Shown: one piece after another, positions 11,587 through 23,203 of the stretch
How positions within the stretch are numbered: the first letter of the stretch is position 1
Layout: each line of letters begins with the position of its first letter
Origin: Oegoconia quadripuncta
Taxonomy: Eukaryota; Arthropoda; Insecta; Lepidoptera; Autostichidae
Assembly: GCA_949316235.1 (NCBI GenBank)
Contig: OX438743.1
Coordinates: forward strand, 32,147,242-32,211,241
DNA: 64,000 bases
Direction: 5' to 3'
The notes under the pieces: model-generated
What the model was told of the DNA's origin: nothing
The model's database searches: none
What the model saw: only the letters and a program-made list of their open reading frames with translations
Position numbers and translations under genes: made by a program

Positions 11587-12175
11587 AATGAGATCATAAT
11601 TATCATGAGAATGTACAAATGATTGTTGTATAAGAAGGTTTCCTTGTAAATATAGATGTAATTAGTCATGTGCGAGGGATGCGCGCGCAGGCTGCGTAGA
11701 CGGAGTGATAGCGAGCGAAAGTGTTGCCTTTGGTATTATTTATTTGCGTATGTATACGTTCCGCTAATTAACCGCGCGGGCGACCGATTCCAATCTTGCC
11801 AGCACTCGTCAGCTAAGTACATATTTTGGATACTCGCAGGAGTGCTTTCTTTTTGGTAACTCGTCCGTAATTATGCGACGAGCATGTTTATAAGCGGATT
11901 GCCTCGGAACTGGTTCCGTAATAAATCTGACGTTACTTAAAATATGACCAAATGTTAGTTAACACTGGTAACAACTGGATAGCCGTGAATTTCTGTAAAT
12001 ATTGTTTTTAGTGTTTAAGAATGTTTATTTATTATTTGTAGGTGATATTATGTTGTTGTTGTTTTCAATAATAAATTATGTAAAAATTGTTATCGTTTTA
12101 TTATACTGTAATTAGTGCGACCTAAACTGGAATAGTTTAATAGTAAAATTATTTAGATCACATGGAAAAATAAAG
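11587..12175 (+). terminator. 3' untranslated region of gene 1 with poly(A) signals
   Basis: AATAAA hexamers occur at 11920-11925, 12070-12075 and 12169-12174. The middle one is followed by a T/GT-rich stretch (AAAAATTGTTATCGTTTTAT), the expected downstream element, so cleavage near 12090 is the favoured end. The interval 11660-11880 is unusually GC-rich for a 3' UTR. Confidence 0.5.
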
Positions 12176-13739
12176 TAAAAGAAATTGTCGATCAGTATTA
12201 ATTGCACAGTAGTACACAAGAGTAATATTTTGAGGCTTAATGGGCCAGTGAGACGGTGTTACGGCTTGACTGCGCTGACGCAGGAAACACCCAGCTTGGG
12301 TAATCACATCGCGTACGTATGCATCGTAGTTTCACTTGCAAGAAAGTGATGGAAATGGAAAAACGCCGAACGTTGGTCCATATACATAGGTTATCCGATG
12401 TTATAGGTTTGTTCTTAAGACTTGTAGCGACTTATAATACAGCTTTAAATTGATATCCAATCCCTACGATTTAATACAAGTACCTTAGGGTTTAAAACTA
12501 ATATGGCAGGTGAAGTACATAAAATAGTCTGTTTAATCCATTTCTATATCGATTTAACTTTTTTATAATATGACGCATAGGAAACATATCATTGACACAG
12601 TTCCGGTTGAATAACAATATTTACCTAACTTCAATAGGTTTTAATAAAGTCGTATATACTTGTTATTTTAAGAAGTACACTTCAAGTTGACGAGCTATCT
12701 CAACTTGTAACAAGTCATTCAATTTGATGTAAAGAGACCGATTGTAGATTTGTTATTCCATCGTAATAACAAATGAGTGGATTGATGTAACACGTAAAAA
12801 TTTAAATCAGTTTTAAATGTACTAGAGTCAAATGAGCAAGCCAAAATTATGTCATCAGGGCATCATCAAGTGAATGTCCACCAGTGGACTGGCGGAAGTA
12901 CAACGTGTCGATGAGACATACAATATGAGTAATATGACATCGTTGGTGTCATTTAATGTGCCGTAACGGAATACCGAATTACATAAACCAGTCAGAGACG
13001 TTGTAAACTCATCATTTGATTTGACATACATTTGACTTGGAATAGATCTGTTTAATGCACAGAATACTACATGGGTGTAGTGTTTAATGGCCTAAGCAAA
13101 ATGTGTTAGTCAAGTCTCTTTAGTAATGCGAATTCATGTAATAAATTTCAAATAAGTCCGTAATGAAACACTTGTGTTCTATGAAAGTCTTTCGTACTAC
13201 TAACGAAATAACAAATATTGCCATAATATTTAGTTGATACTGCTGTCATTTAAGGAATTGTACATAACTTTTAAAATATAAAAAAAAATACTCGAGAATA
13301 TTTATAAAGGCTGGCAAGTAGAGCAATCAAAGAGTAGATATGTACTACCAAAAAGTACTCATTAATCGTAATTAAATTCGGCTTAATCTCGAATTTATTA
13401 AAATGCTTAGTACTCTTTATCTACCCGACTCATAAAAATGAATGTAAAAGGATATCGGGAAGATTTGTCATTGTAAGATAAGCATTTGTATGCACCTTTT
13501 TATTGAAGAAATAATAAACAAGAAAACAGTCACCATGATGTGATCATCAATGTCGTCCCAGTGCTTATTAACTCTATATCCAACATAGTGGTCATAGACA
13601 CGTTATCCCCCTGACTGATATGCATTTTATGCTTAAAAGCTGATAGATTTGACATGGGCTTCACTAAAATAAGTAGTCAACCATCATAAGTAGTAGTTGT
13701 TCAGAGATTTTCAAAACAGCTGCACTATTTTGTAATTGA
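12176..13739. other. intergenic, nothing recognised
   Basis: AT-rich sequence with no supported gene or clear repeat. Confidence 0.4.
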
Positions 13740-13740
13740 T

Positions 13741-14022
13741 TTAAGTTGTTAACAAAATCATATTAAAAAAAGAGAAAAAAGACAGTAGGGCCCAGGAACT
13801 TACGTTCAAATCATAGGTAGAACACATGATCCAGGTCACTGCTTTGAGGGAGAGAACCCAGATGGCTAGATTGCCATGTTGTATGGCCAGACTTTTGCGC
13901 TGGCCCAGGTAGCTGCCAGGATTTTGATCACCCGATACTTCAACCAGACGCAACACCAGCTCTTTGAAATGCTGACGCGCCTCCGAACCCCACGGTCCCA
14001 TGCTCTCTACACCAAAGGGCAG
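13741..14022 (-). pseudogene. retroelement-derived ORF fragment (GVESMGPWG motif)
   Basis: The minus strand reads GYEFLPFGVESMGPWG..., then VEVSGDQNPGSYLGQRKSLA and IQHGN. This matches a pattern I recall from the end of non-LTR retrotransposon polyproteins (PFxVETLGxWG...GDxRSGxYxxQRISLAIQRGNA). The match starts upstream of the first Met at 14001. The normal ending is lost after about residue IWVLS, where unrelated codons and a GTAAGT-like site follow. Dead fragment, about 70 recognisable residues. Confidence 0.55.
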
Positions 14023-14040
14023 AAATTCGTAGCCCTGTCA

Positions 14041-15185
14041 CTGTAATTATTATGTCCTGTATTGTAAAATAAAGAGAATCAGGTTACTGTAACAAAAAAA
14101 TGGATTTTAAGCCAAAATCCGTCACATAATGCGTTGTATTTATTGTCTAGTTCCAAGTAAACATTGAATAACATTTGTTCATAAATGGTTTACTTCAGTT
14201 ATAAGACTGATGCAGACTAAATGTTCTGCATGACATCTGTACATTTTATAATGAAATCTCTATCCGTCATGTACTTAGTTAAAGAAGCGACTACCAATTT
14301 TTCAATTATATCACCGAACGTAGTGTAAATATTGTTCGGGCGCGAATCGGGACTGGGGTAATCAGCGTTCCATATGCTATTTCACCTACGTTTTGATTGA
14401 AAAAATATCCAAGGTATTGCAAACCTGATAATCCTTTAATGTATCTACGGCTCATTTCCAATATCCATGATTTTCTTCATAATCTTAAATGTCACCTCAA
14501 ATATTGAGCTCTATTATTTTAAACTTTTCCCATTTGGATCTATACCTCAGTAAGTTTAGTTTCTATTTTACAACTATAGCAAATCTCAATTGTCGACGTC
14601 TAATAGTTTCTGAAATAAAAGGCTGGACAGACGAATAGACCCCAATGTGTGTTCTGTTTTGCCAATTATGATGCGGAACCCTAAGAAGTGCAAACACACC
14701 GTGCGATCCACTACGTAATACTGACCTAATACCAATAGCAAGTGTTTTATTTTGTGTGTACGACAAATGACCAGGTTATCCAATATCTACCTTCACGCTC
14801 CGCAGAACATGTAGATCCCAAATGAAATGGAAGTTAAACGCATTCACTTCCGAACACTTGGACCTTGTTATGCAATGGTCACTTTTTAAGGTACTTACAA
14901 GTTTTTTTGTGTACCGAATATAAATTACGAGATAAGAATAGAAAAGATATATTTTATTTGCATTAGAAAACAGACACAAGTTGGTTTCACCGTGTTTGCA
15001 AAATATAGTCTTTTAGGTGAAATGTTACTCGTGTGTTCAGTAATCATTGTGATCAACGATGTTTTTGTGGATCTCCGTAATGTTTATTACGCTGTATTAT
15101 TTAATATATGATTTATCATAAATCAACATATTAATCAACATATTATATAACACATTATAGAAAGTATTGTGCACCTCAGTCTCTG
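14041..15185. other. intergenic, nothing recognised
   Basis: AT-rich. Overlapping short minus-strand frames at 14563-14979 have no recognisable domain. Confidence 0.4.
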
Positions 15186-15189
15186 TTAA

Positions 15190-15269
15190 CACGTTAACTG
15201 CCGCGACGCAGACACAATTGAAAATCAATTGTTTTCCGGCCACCGGTGACCGGCGTGGCGCTCAAAGGC
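15190..15269 (+). mobile_element. 80-bp TTAA-flanked miniature element, copy 1
   Basis: Bounded by TTAA at 15186-15189 and 15270-15273. The interior carries two quasi-palindromes: ACAATTGAAAATCAATTGT and GGCCACCGGTGACCGG. A reverse-oriented copy with the same TTAA bounds lies at 23204-23279. TTAA target duplication is the hallmark of piggyBac transposons; that assignment is inference, since the terminal repeats are imperfect. Confidence 0.65.
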
Positions 15270-15496
15270 TTAAATATAACAATTCTTTACTCTAAAATTC
15301 AATTTATCAAATAATACTTAATGATTTGTTTGTAATCTTTCTGGTAAATTGAGTGGCGCTTGACTGAGTGAAAGATCAATAACCTTTCTTCGGTAAACGT
15401 AAAGACAAATATGCTCTACATATAACGTCCGGGTAAATAAGATGAGGTATTTCGAAGGTCCGATTTTCGGTAAAGACAATATATAAACTGTACATA

Positions 15497-15536
15497 TACC
15501 TACTACCTACCTACCTACCATAGGTACCTACTTACG
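15497..15536 (+). repeat. (TACC)n-like microsatellite
   Basis: Short imperfect run of TACC/TACT units (ACCTACTACCTACCTACCTA). Confidence 0.7.
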
Positions 15537-16674
15537 TTTTTGTAAAGAAAATAATATGGGATTAATATGTATGGCTCTACTTTGTAGTAAGGTATCATTA
15601 ACGGAATACCTATTTTATGAAGTAGCACCTATATAGGCATATTATATGATGCGTTTTAATGAGAATTCAAATCTATTATGTATCTTAATAGTCAATGGAG
15701 AAATTATAACTAAAATGTTTTATTTTGCATTAAGCAAATTTTTATGAAAGCTGTATGCAGTGGTTCATTAGCATTGAGGATTAAATAATAAGTTTTAGGA
15801 TGCTATCCTGCTTATACTATAATTATATAATGTTTATGATCGAAGGTTGTCGACCACTGATTCTCATTTATGCGTCGAGATCTAGTTGTAAGTGAAAATT
15901 AAATTATTATAGCTTTCAAACTCCATAAAAGTGTTACCGGTCGTCCAAATTGATTTTAGTTATGTAACAAAACTTGAATGCAATTTGAGAATAAAATATT
16001 TACAGGTTATTAACAAATAACTGACCGGAATTATTTGTAGGATATTCTCGTGTGTGGGTGAGTAAACAGATAAAGGTACCCACTCTAGTTATATAAGTCT
16101 ATAAAGGCTACGAAGTATAGCTCCAAGTATACTTAAAGATTGTGTGATTAGGTACTTAGATCATAAAAGTGTATAAGTGATAGGACTTTTATTCAATCAA
16201 ATCATATTGCAAAAATATATATTCATTTTGGTGTGAAAACACATCATTATTATAACATCTTCGTTCGGAGTTTCCGAGGGTCGCAAACTTTTTCCGCGAA
16301 TACAAACAAGCCATAAGACTATTGCATAATAATATGTTCCATATTTTAGGTACTAGGTAGATAAGTGACTATTATTGGCATATTACATATGACAGTATAA
16401 GTGACCATATTTCCAAAAATATTCAGACTTAGCATTGTCCGGCAAATCTAAGCGTTCACATCTGTACAGGGTAGAGTTCGCAAATGTTATTAATCAATGA
16501 GATGGCCGGCTAATTAGGGCAATTAGAAGATTGTAACTTTCGTAAGTCTGGTTTTATTTAATCAGGACTATTGCTCATATTTCTCTTCTTTCAATCAATA
16601 ATTACGATACCGATATAATAAACAACACAACACAAATCACTCACACACGAACTAAAACTTCTTGACAGCAACAT
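15537..16674. other. intergenic, nothing recognised
   Basis: AT-rich. No supported gene or repeat. Confidence 0.4.
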
Positions 16675-16967
16675 ATTTTTTTTATGCACAACGTGTTAGC
16701 ACTTGACCTCCATCACACTTGATGTTATGTGAAGATGAGGCCGAAGGTGGAGCGTACTGACCCGGAAACCCCATCTTATTTGGGGAACTGGCTATATTAT
16801 CTCGGACAATCAGAACATAAAAATACTATTAACATTGCTCTTTGGCGGCAGATTGAGATAAGATGGTGGTAGCTAGCTACATATAAAGTGTCCTACCATA
16901 ACCAAACCGAGTACTAAACATGTAACCCGCGACCTCAGAATCGTAAACATTGAGCCACGGAGGCGGT
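16675..16967 (-). repeat. SINE-b copy
   Basis: Minus-strand head (CCGCCTCCGTGGCTCAATG then GATTC and GGTCGCGGGTTACATG) and the full family body, ending in an A-rich tail (T run at 16676-16683). The B box has lost part of GGTTCGATCCC. Confidence 0.8.
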
Positions 16968-17439
16968 TAAATGATAATATAATGTAAATTATGTAGGCAG
17001 AATAGAACATGACGGCGCAGATCTAGAGAGAAGTAATAATAAATTATCGCATTCAATTTGTATTATTTTCCATAAACGTTCATTTGTCTAACGACACTAA
17101 GATGCCCGAATTATCATGTCACTTATTTGCCGGCAGGCACATCATGTCGCACATACATTTCAAAAAAATACATAATTAAAATATATGATTGGAATTGAAT
17201 GAACTTAATATTACGTGTACGTGAAGCTAGAATATACAAAGTGGCATTCAGCTATTTTGACAATGCCAAAATAAATAGTGCCAAAAAGTGCCCAAAAGAC
17301 AACATAGTGCCCCTGTAGTGAGGTGTTGCAATTGAAAGAAGTTTACGTTTCAAGTCGTATATTGGGAAAGAGGCACAATCTACAATTAAACCTTATTTAT
17401 ATCAATATATAATTATGTCACTAAAACTTACACGCTACA

Positions 17440-17700
17440 TAAACAGTAGGTTGACCCACATGCACTTCATGTGTGTACGTTCGGTGCACCTACTATAGTA
17501 CTATTCAATATTTTAGGCGAGCGTTATGGCATCACGTGTTACTGGAATCCTCATTTCCATACGCAGAGTCTGCTTTACCTGTGATTATAATTTAATTCCC
17601 CAAAAACGCTGCATAAACAGTGCCACCGAAATATAACATTCCCATAATTATTTCTTCAAAAACAACGAACCTATTTATACGTCTTTGTGATAAGCGGCAG
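17440..17700. repeat. diverged repeat shared with 7625-7857
   Basis: Carries the same ordered blocks as the copy at 7625: CTATTCAATATTTTAGGCGA, ATCACGTGTTACTGGAATCC, AAACAGTGCCACC, CTTCAAAAACAACGAACCTA. A short TAAACAGTG motif also occurs upstream, around 17445. Confidence 0.5.
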
Positions 17701-18919
17701 CGCAGATGGCAAACTTTTTAAATATCAGAGGACCCCGGGAATTCTTCATAATCATTTTCTTGATACTGTAGTTAGCGGAAGTCTTACATAACTTTATCAG
17801 TTGGTGTGTATAAATTGTTTCAACCATTTAAGAGTATAAACTCGTATATACAGCAAAATGTGTGATTTGATGTTATTAAATGTTTATTTATTGTTTATTA
17901 ATAATATGTCAGAACGGCAATAGTCGTTAAAACACTTCCTTAAATCGTGGTACGTAACAGTTACCAGCAAGAGTTGTTGGTAAAATAAGAACCTACATAA
18001 TGTATCTATGACTTATTGCGGAATACGAGTACCTAGTTGAATATACCTACATAGACTTTAATTAGCCGTTCATAAAAAGTTTGTAAATTTTGTTAATCAC
18101 CTCAAATAATCCATCTATTTGTGTTGCCGCATTTCTCAGCAACATTTATATTGCAAAACAATCTTGTATGACACGTAATTTTTTTTTTAAACGCATTCTC
18201 AGGGTGCTCCCTCATAAATTAGATAAAAATCTAATGATGCACTCACACACACACATTAACAGCATCTAGCATTCCACTATTCGACAAAAGCCTGTCCATC
18301 GAGCGATTTGCATCGATTTGCACGCTGGGCAGGCGATCGCAAATTTTTTGGGAGCTCCAAAATAATGACCCTGCTGCCAATAACTGGTCTATTAGCCCAG
18401 GGAAAATACGGTAAAAAATTAGCTTAGCTAGACATAATTCAGAACCGACTTATATAATTACTATCTTATAGAGGTATATTAGAGATGTAATTTTGAATAA
18501 TTAAGCCTAAAAAAAAAACGAGCGCTTAGTCTAGATTTTTTTTAAAAAACCCTATTTTTAATTTGTATCTTAATAAGTGATATTTAATTAGGTAGACTTT
18601 TGTTAAACACAGTTAACTTATTGATGGATAAAAACTATGCATGTGTTTTAGCTGAAAATGTCGTCGAATAGCTTTGCTTAAGCAATAAACATAAGAACTA
18701 ATATTTTATAACGATAATTTCCCTAAATGTTATGAATTTAAAGAAATACCCATCAATTTTTTTAAAGAAACACATTTTTCAACTTTAGCTTATTTAGTTA
18801 CTTAGTACTTGCGTTTATTAATGCTTAATTTTTAGCAATTGTTACTATATTTACGACACTGTATTAAATGTTTCAAGAAAATTGCCGTTATTCATTTTTC
18901 CGAGGTCAAACCGTATTTT
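17701..18919. other. intergenic, nothing recognised
   Basis: AT-rich. Contains a short CACACACACACA run near 18244 and an A run near 18510. No supported gene. Confidence 0.4.
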
Positions 18920-19045
18920 TCTCGGGCTATATACTGTAATGCTCACATTAGTTTAGTGCATTTATGCTACCCACGGGAAGAGACAGGTTGGTTCATTCTA
19001 CTTTGCTGGGAACCACACGGCCATGATGCACTCCCGATACAGAAA
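18920..19045 (+). repeat. repeat fragment shared with 44500-44640
   Basis: CTACCCACGGGAAGAGACAG, GTTGGTTCATTCTACTTTGC then TGGGAACCACACGGCCA is matched, with changes, by ACCTACGGGAAGAGAGGGTT, AGATCCATTCTTCTCGGGAA then ACACATGCCA at 44588. A third piece (GACCACGGGAAGAGACCAT) is at 31004. Probably an untranslated part of a LINE; class unknown. Confidence 0.5.
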
Positions 19046-20019
19046 ATATGGTATAGTTTAACATAGTCTGAAGTAAAGAGAAGTGGGTGTTTTGAAAAAT
19101 TTTGCGGTTGAACCAAATAATGCATGTATCTAATGTGTAATTTTCTTCTATGATATCCGATAGGAGTTTAGATTAATCTAATAGATTAATTTATGGTAGG
19201 CGATAGGATTTAATATTAATCTAACAGATGACTGATCAATTTATAATCCTGTCAGATTTATATATAAGTATATTACATATCGATTCTACACGTTCCAAAA
19301 ATATCGATGATAAATCAGTCTTACATGTTGAGTACCTACATGAACAGTAAAATAGAATGGACATTCAAAATATATATTTATATTAAGGTTTAATAGATTG
19401 TAGAGTAGTGGTAGATTTTCCTCTATATATATAGTTAAAGAGATAATTGTCTTTATCTGAAATAACACTAATTTAAAAGTTATGGGCATTGAGAATTTCA
19501 ATCCACTTAACCGACTAGGGTGAAAAAGTTTTAATAAAACCAACGATATTAAAATAAGTAAATAGATCGACAGATATTTTGTAGGATCTTTTGATTTAGT
19601 AAGTTTAGACTTAAAGGACTAACACTAGTTTAGATTAAGCAGCTCCATCTGCCTAAACATTTCAATAGCGATACAAACCACAGCGATTTTATGCAACTCA
19701 AGAGCACTAACATAGAGTAAAAGTTAGTCGAGACAAAACATAGATGGCGCTTGAGGCAGGAAAATTTATATTATCTTTGGTGAGATTTCAGAATAAAGTA
19801 CCTGCTCAGTGACGTTTATATTAGGTATAATTTTATGGTTATGCCCATTTCATAATTAAAAATCACTTAAAAGTTAAAGTAAGTTTATTATTAACTGCTA
19901 TTGGTACTGGTCGAAGATTTACTTTCTTTGGTAACTACAGGCACCCATATTTTGGGCACATATCCATATATATCGGATGGAACCCCGCTAGGGATTATAT
20001 GTTAGTGTGATGAATACAA
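19046..20019. other. intergenic, nothing recognised
   Basis: AT-rich. The 85-aa minus frame at 19286-19543 has no recognisable domain. Confidence 0.4.
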
Positions 20020-20251
20020 CACAACTATCCTTAAACAACAAAATTTCTACCTCTCGTAGTTTCAAAATTCCCATACTGCTGTTTGCAAAAGAAAAATATA
20101 TATTGAAAATTTACAAAACCCCCGAGAAAACAAGCGATTATATCATCTAGATAAATCATTGTGTTGAAAGATAAATATCTCCGAACCGGCATAACCTATT
20201 TCTATCCAAAATAACTAAGCATCTATCCCCGAGTTTAATCTTAAATACCTA
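20020..20251. repeat. left part of a CGTCGGGGGTTAAAAA-family repeat, split by the foldback element
   Basis: CCCCCGAGAAAACAAGCGATT and AAAGATAAATATCTCCGAAC are members of the dispersed repeat whose other end (GTTTTTCGTCGGGGGTTAAA then AA) lies at 21358-21378, beyond the foldback element. Other copies: 43080, 51868 and 53770. Confidence 0.5.
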
Positions 20252-21120
20252 TACAGGGCGTCCCAAAGTTATGGGACATGAAGGGGAAGTACCTTAAATA
20301 TCGTAGATAGTGAATTTTGCTCAAAGAAGACTTTATGTTATTTTTAAAAGTTAGTAATTCTGCATTCATAGATTTTCTAAAAATTATTTGCTTCGGCTGG
20401 GAATCGAACCGACTCAAATGTGAAAAAAAAAACACCCTACTTTTATGATGCCAATCGAAAGAATAGCTAAAAAATAATAACTCTGCCTAAGTAACATAGT
20501 ATTTTAAAAGAAAGGAACAACGTGAAATTAATCATTTTAATCAAATAAAAAACATACATGAAACTGCCGTAGTCAATTAAGTAGGTATTTTTTTGTAAAT
20601 TAATTAATTAAATGCTCAAAATGTGATCCCTCTTGTCTTACGCAAATCGCCAATCTTTTAATGAGCCCGCTGCCTGTTGATTTTCTAATCATTTTATGGT
20701 GAACACTCGATGTGATATGGCACAATTCTGTTTGCAACTCGCCTACGTTCTCGTATCGCTTTTTGTATAGCATATCTTTCACGTATCCCCAAAAGAAGAA
20801 ATCACTTTAGCAATAAATAACTTTCTTGAAATTTGACTCAATCATTTTATGTTGTTCCTTTCTTTTAAAATACTATGTTACTTAGGCAGAGTTATTATTT
20901 TTTAGCTATTCTTTCGATTGGCATCATAAAAGTAGGGTGTTTTTTTTTTCACATTTAAGTCGGTTCGATTCCCAGCCGAAGCAAGTAATTTTTAGAAAAT
21001 CTATGAATGCAGAATTACTAACTTTTAAAAATAACATAAAGTCTTCTTTGAGCAAAATTCACTATCTACAATATTTAAGGTACTTCCCCTTCATGTCCCA
21101 TAACTTTGGGACGCCCTGTA
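20252..21120. mobile_element. long-armed foldback element 1 (non-autonomous DDE transposon derivative)
   Basis: Begins TACAGGGCGTCCCAAAGTTA and ends with the exact reverse complement of that. The arms are about 270 bp (20252-20521 and 20851-21120), nearly identical and inverted. The interior holds the tail of a DDE transposase on the minus strand (20600-20806). Each arm carries a B-box-like GGTTCGATTCCC after a run of T, and an open frame starting MFFFSHLSRFDSQPK that is a by-product of the arm sequence. It is inserted in a TA-rich site inside an older repeat. Element 2 at 39256-40075 has the same arms with the interior in the opposite orientation. Confidence 0.85.
20600..20806 (-). pseudogene. 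C-terminal remnant of a Tc1/mariner/IS630-type DDE transposase
   Basis: Minus-strand frame starting SDFFFWGYVKDMLY, with ELQTELCHI in the middle, and ending CVRQEGSHFEHLIN and stop. It matches the CDFFLWGYLKDxVY...RRxRxCIxxxGGHFEHLL ending of IS630/mariner-type transposases in arthropods. DFFxWGY normally follows the last catalytic Asp closely, so only the part after the catalytic core survives. There is a stop immediately upstream and no start, so it is non-functional. Element 2 keeps a shorter piece of the same tail. Confidence 0.75.
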
Positions 21121-21385
21121 TATATAAAAAAAATACAAAACTCTAGGAAGACTATGATATAATCAATGTACACCAAAAAACTGTACTAAAGCTAAATATC
21201 TTCGAATCAGCTAAACTTAGCCTGTCCTCTCGTTTAGTCTTTAATATAAAAAAAAGCACTCAAATCGGTCCACACATTACTGATATATACGTATGGACTT
21301 GTGTGGTACGGACAAAGACGGACATACACAGAACGCCGTCAAACACATAACACCGGTCGTTTTTCGTCGGGGGTTAAAAAGGAGT
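21121..21385 (+). repeat. right part of the CGTCGGGGGTTAAAAA-family repeat
   Basis: CTAAAGCTAAATATCTTCGA, CCTGTCCTCTCGTTTAGTCT, AAAAAGCACTCAAATCGGTC, AACGCCGTCAAACACATAAC and GTTTTTCGTCGGGGGTTAAA align in order with 53830-54105, where the same family is uninterrupted. Confidence 0.7.
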
Positions 21386-22089
21386 ACTCAAAGCTTACGA
21401 GTAAGTTCGCCAATTACAAATGATTGGCATTCAACAATTAATCTACATAAAAACCAATTAATCAAAAATGCTTTTCTTTAGTGAAGTTGAAAATAGTTTA
21501 AAATGCTTACGTAACTTGAACGAATACCTACGCGCAATGGGGATTCTCAATTAGCGAACTAGGTCCATACGTTAACAAGTTGTATAATTGGTTTCCAAAT
21601 TAGCGTCTACACACAAAATTGAGAATAAACGCTTATAAATAGATTACGTAGCGCTCATTAGACTTAAAGCTCTTAAAAAGTACATACAAGTAGAGTGAAA
21701 CGGCCACAAAAAATAATACAAGACTGATAAATTGATAATAAAAGAATGAGACGAGTGTTTATTCATAACCCAACTGAAAGATGAAATGAATGACTTTTGT
21801 TTAGTCGAAACTTATAGAAAGTAATCATAACACGGAGTCAATTAAATGGTTAATAATTGGGTGGAGTAAAATTGAATTAGATAATAAAGAGTCGATAAAG
21901 AGAAACAGACCTTTAGATGGTCGATGATGAATCACGGGATCTACTTTCATGACCGCACTGCATGTATCGCATGAGGTTGGCAATATAAAAACTTGGTCCA
22001 TACAGAAGGGCAAGAAGATAAGCGATAGTAATCACGAAAACGAAAAAATATGCGATATTTTCTGTATAACAGAGTTAAAAGTTGATAGG
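21386..22089. other. intergenic, nothing recognised
   Basis: AT-rich sequence without a supported gene. Confidence 0.4.
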
Positions 22090-22470
22090 GCCTATAAATT
22101 CATCAGCACTGGACATCTATTGCTGAATATAGGCCTCCCCCATAGACCGACCGAGCGATATAATTCCTGGGCCTGCAGTCTCGACATAGATAGCGATCGT
22201 TATGTTATCGATTTCGGTCGTTAACTCCTAACGATCTTATTCTAAATGTTATAGTGTTTAGTGTATCATATCGGTTTTTGTTGGAAGCCTGAATCGTAGT
22301 TTCAATGGAAACCGATATTTTGATACTAAAGACTCTAATTCTCCAATTAAAATAACATTGTTAGGACTTAACGACCGAAATCGGTAGTATAGCGATCGCT
22401 ATCTATGTCGAGACTGCGGGGGCAGAGCGACCGATTGGGAGCGGCTTGTTGATGCGTGGTATCTATTCCA
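22090..22470 (-). repeat. RTE-like LINE 3' end, interrupted by a hairpin MITE
   Basis: CATCAGCACTGGACATCTAT, TGCTGAATATAGGCCTCCCC then CATAG is the reverse of the ...GGCCTATGTCCAGCAGTGGAC... 3' end of a common lepidopteran LINE. Related pieces lie at 33074, 31150 and 2630. The MITE at 22175-22417 splits it from AGAGCGACCGATTGGGAGCG on the right. Confidence 0.55.
22175..22417. mobile_element. hairpin MITE with about 80-bp arms
   Basis: Starts GCAGTCTCGACATAGATAGC and ends with its exact reverse complement. Arms 22175-22250 and 22340-22417 match closely (…GATTTCGGTCGTTAA(C/G)TCCTAAC…). The pairing resumes inside (ATCATATCGGTTTTTG against CAATGGAAACCGATATTTTGAT), so nearly the whole element folds back. 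Confidence 0.8.
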
Positions 22471-22515
22471 GAAATTTAATGCCTATATGGCCAACAGTTC
22501 GTCGAGCCATCTGCC

Positions 22516-22545
22516 TTATAGAATAGAACAGAACAGAATAGAATA
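22516..22545 (+). repeat. (GAATA/GAACA)n microsatellite
   Basis: TAGAATAGAACAGAACAGAA then TAGAATA; short pentanucleotide run. Confidence 0.75.
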
Positions 22546-22701
22546 CTATTAATTGCAATGATTAGAGTAAGTAAAATAGTTGGTAAAATAGTATAAATTG
22601 TACCACCTAAATCAACCATATACAATAGCATGCAAAATTATAATTAGCCTGTCCTTCATTAAACAATAAAAATACTTACCCACTGCCACTTCAACTCTGT
22701 A

Positions 22702-22919
22702 TACAGGGTGAATTTGAATCGTGTAATTCCCATTAACTGGTGACTCCACTCCTGATGTCAAACAACTTTCACCAAGGAACCATCGTCGAATTCGACCAAA
22801 AAGTTTCGATTACTCATACAAAATAAACCATTCTGGAACCTCGTTCGGCTATAGTTCCTACTGGAAAGTTGTTCGTAGTCAGGAGTGGAGTCACCAGTAA
22901 ACAGGAATTACACCCTGTA
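22702..22919. mobile_element. hairpin MITE, TACAGGGTG family
   Basis: Starts TACAGGGTGAATTTGAATCG and ends ATTACACCCTGTA. The arms share CTGGTGACTCCACTCCTGA and (A)CAACTTTC about 60 bp from each end, giving roughly 90-bp arms in a 218-bp element. A diverged relative lies at 28570-28790. Confidence 0.8.
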
Positions 22920-23203
22920 TAGTTCCCGTTAATCTAATTTCGTTCACAGTAACTCCACCCTACCAACTATTCTTTCTACTACTAAAATACTGTAGAATAT
23001 TTCGCATACTTTTTTATACGTGGTTAATTATAGTATGAAAAGTAGTTACATGGTCTATTTCCTCTAGTGACTAAACCATACATCTGTGACTAGTCAGCTA
23101 TCAGTGACCACTGAGGTCGCGGTGTTAATACCCCGTAAAGAAACACTGCCCTTGTTCGAACAACAACAAGTTTTGTACAAAAAACAAAAGGTTGAAATAT
23201 TAA

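Noticed and set aside
20252..21120. CRISPR-like or palindromic phage structure
   Set aside because: Inverted arms with a transposase tail, not direct repeats with spacers; the whole window is eukaryotic in character.
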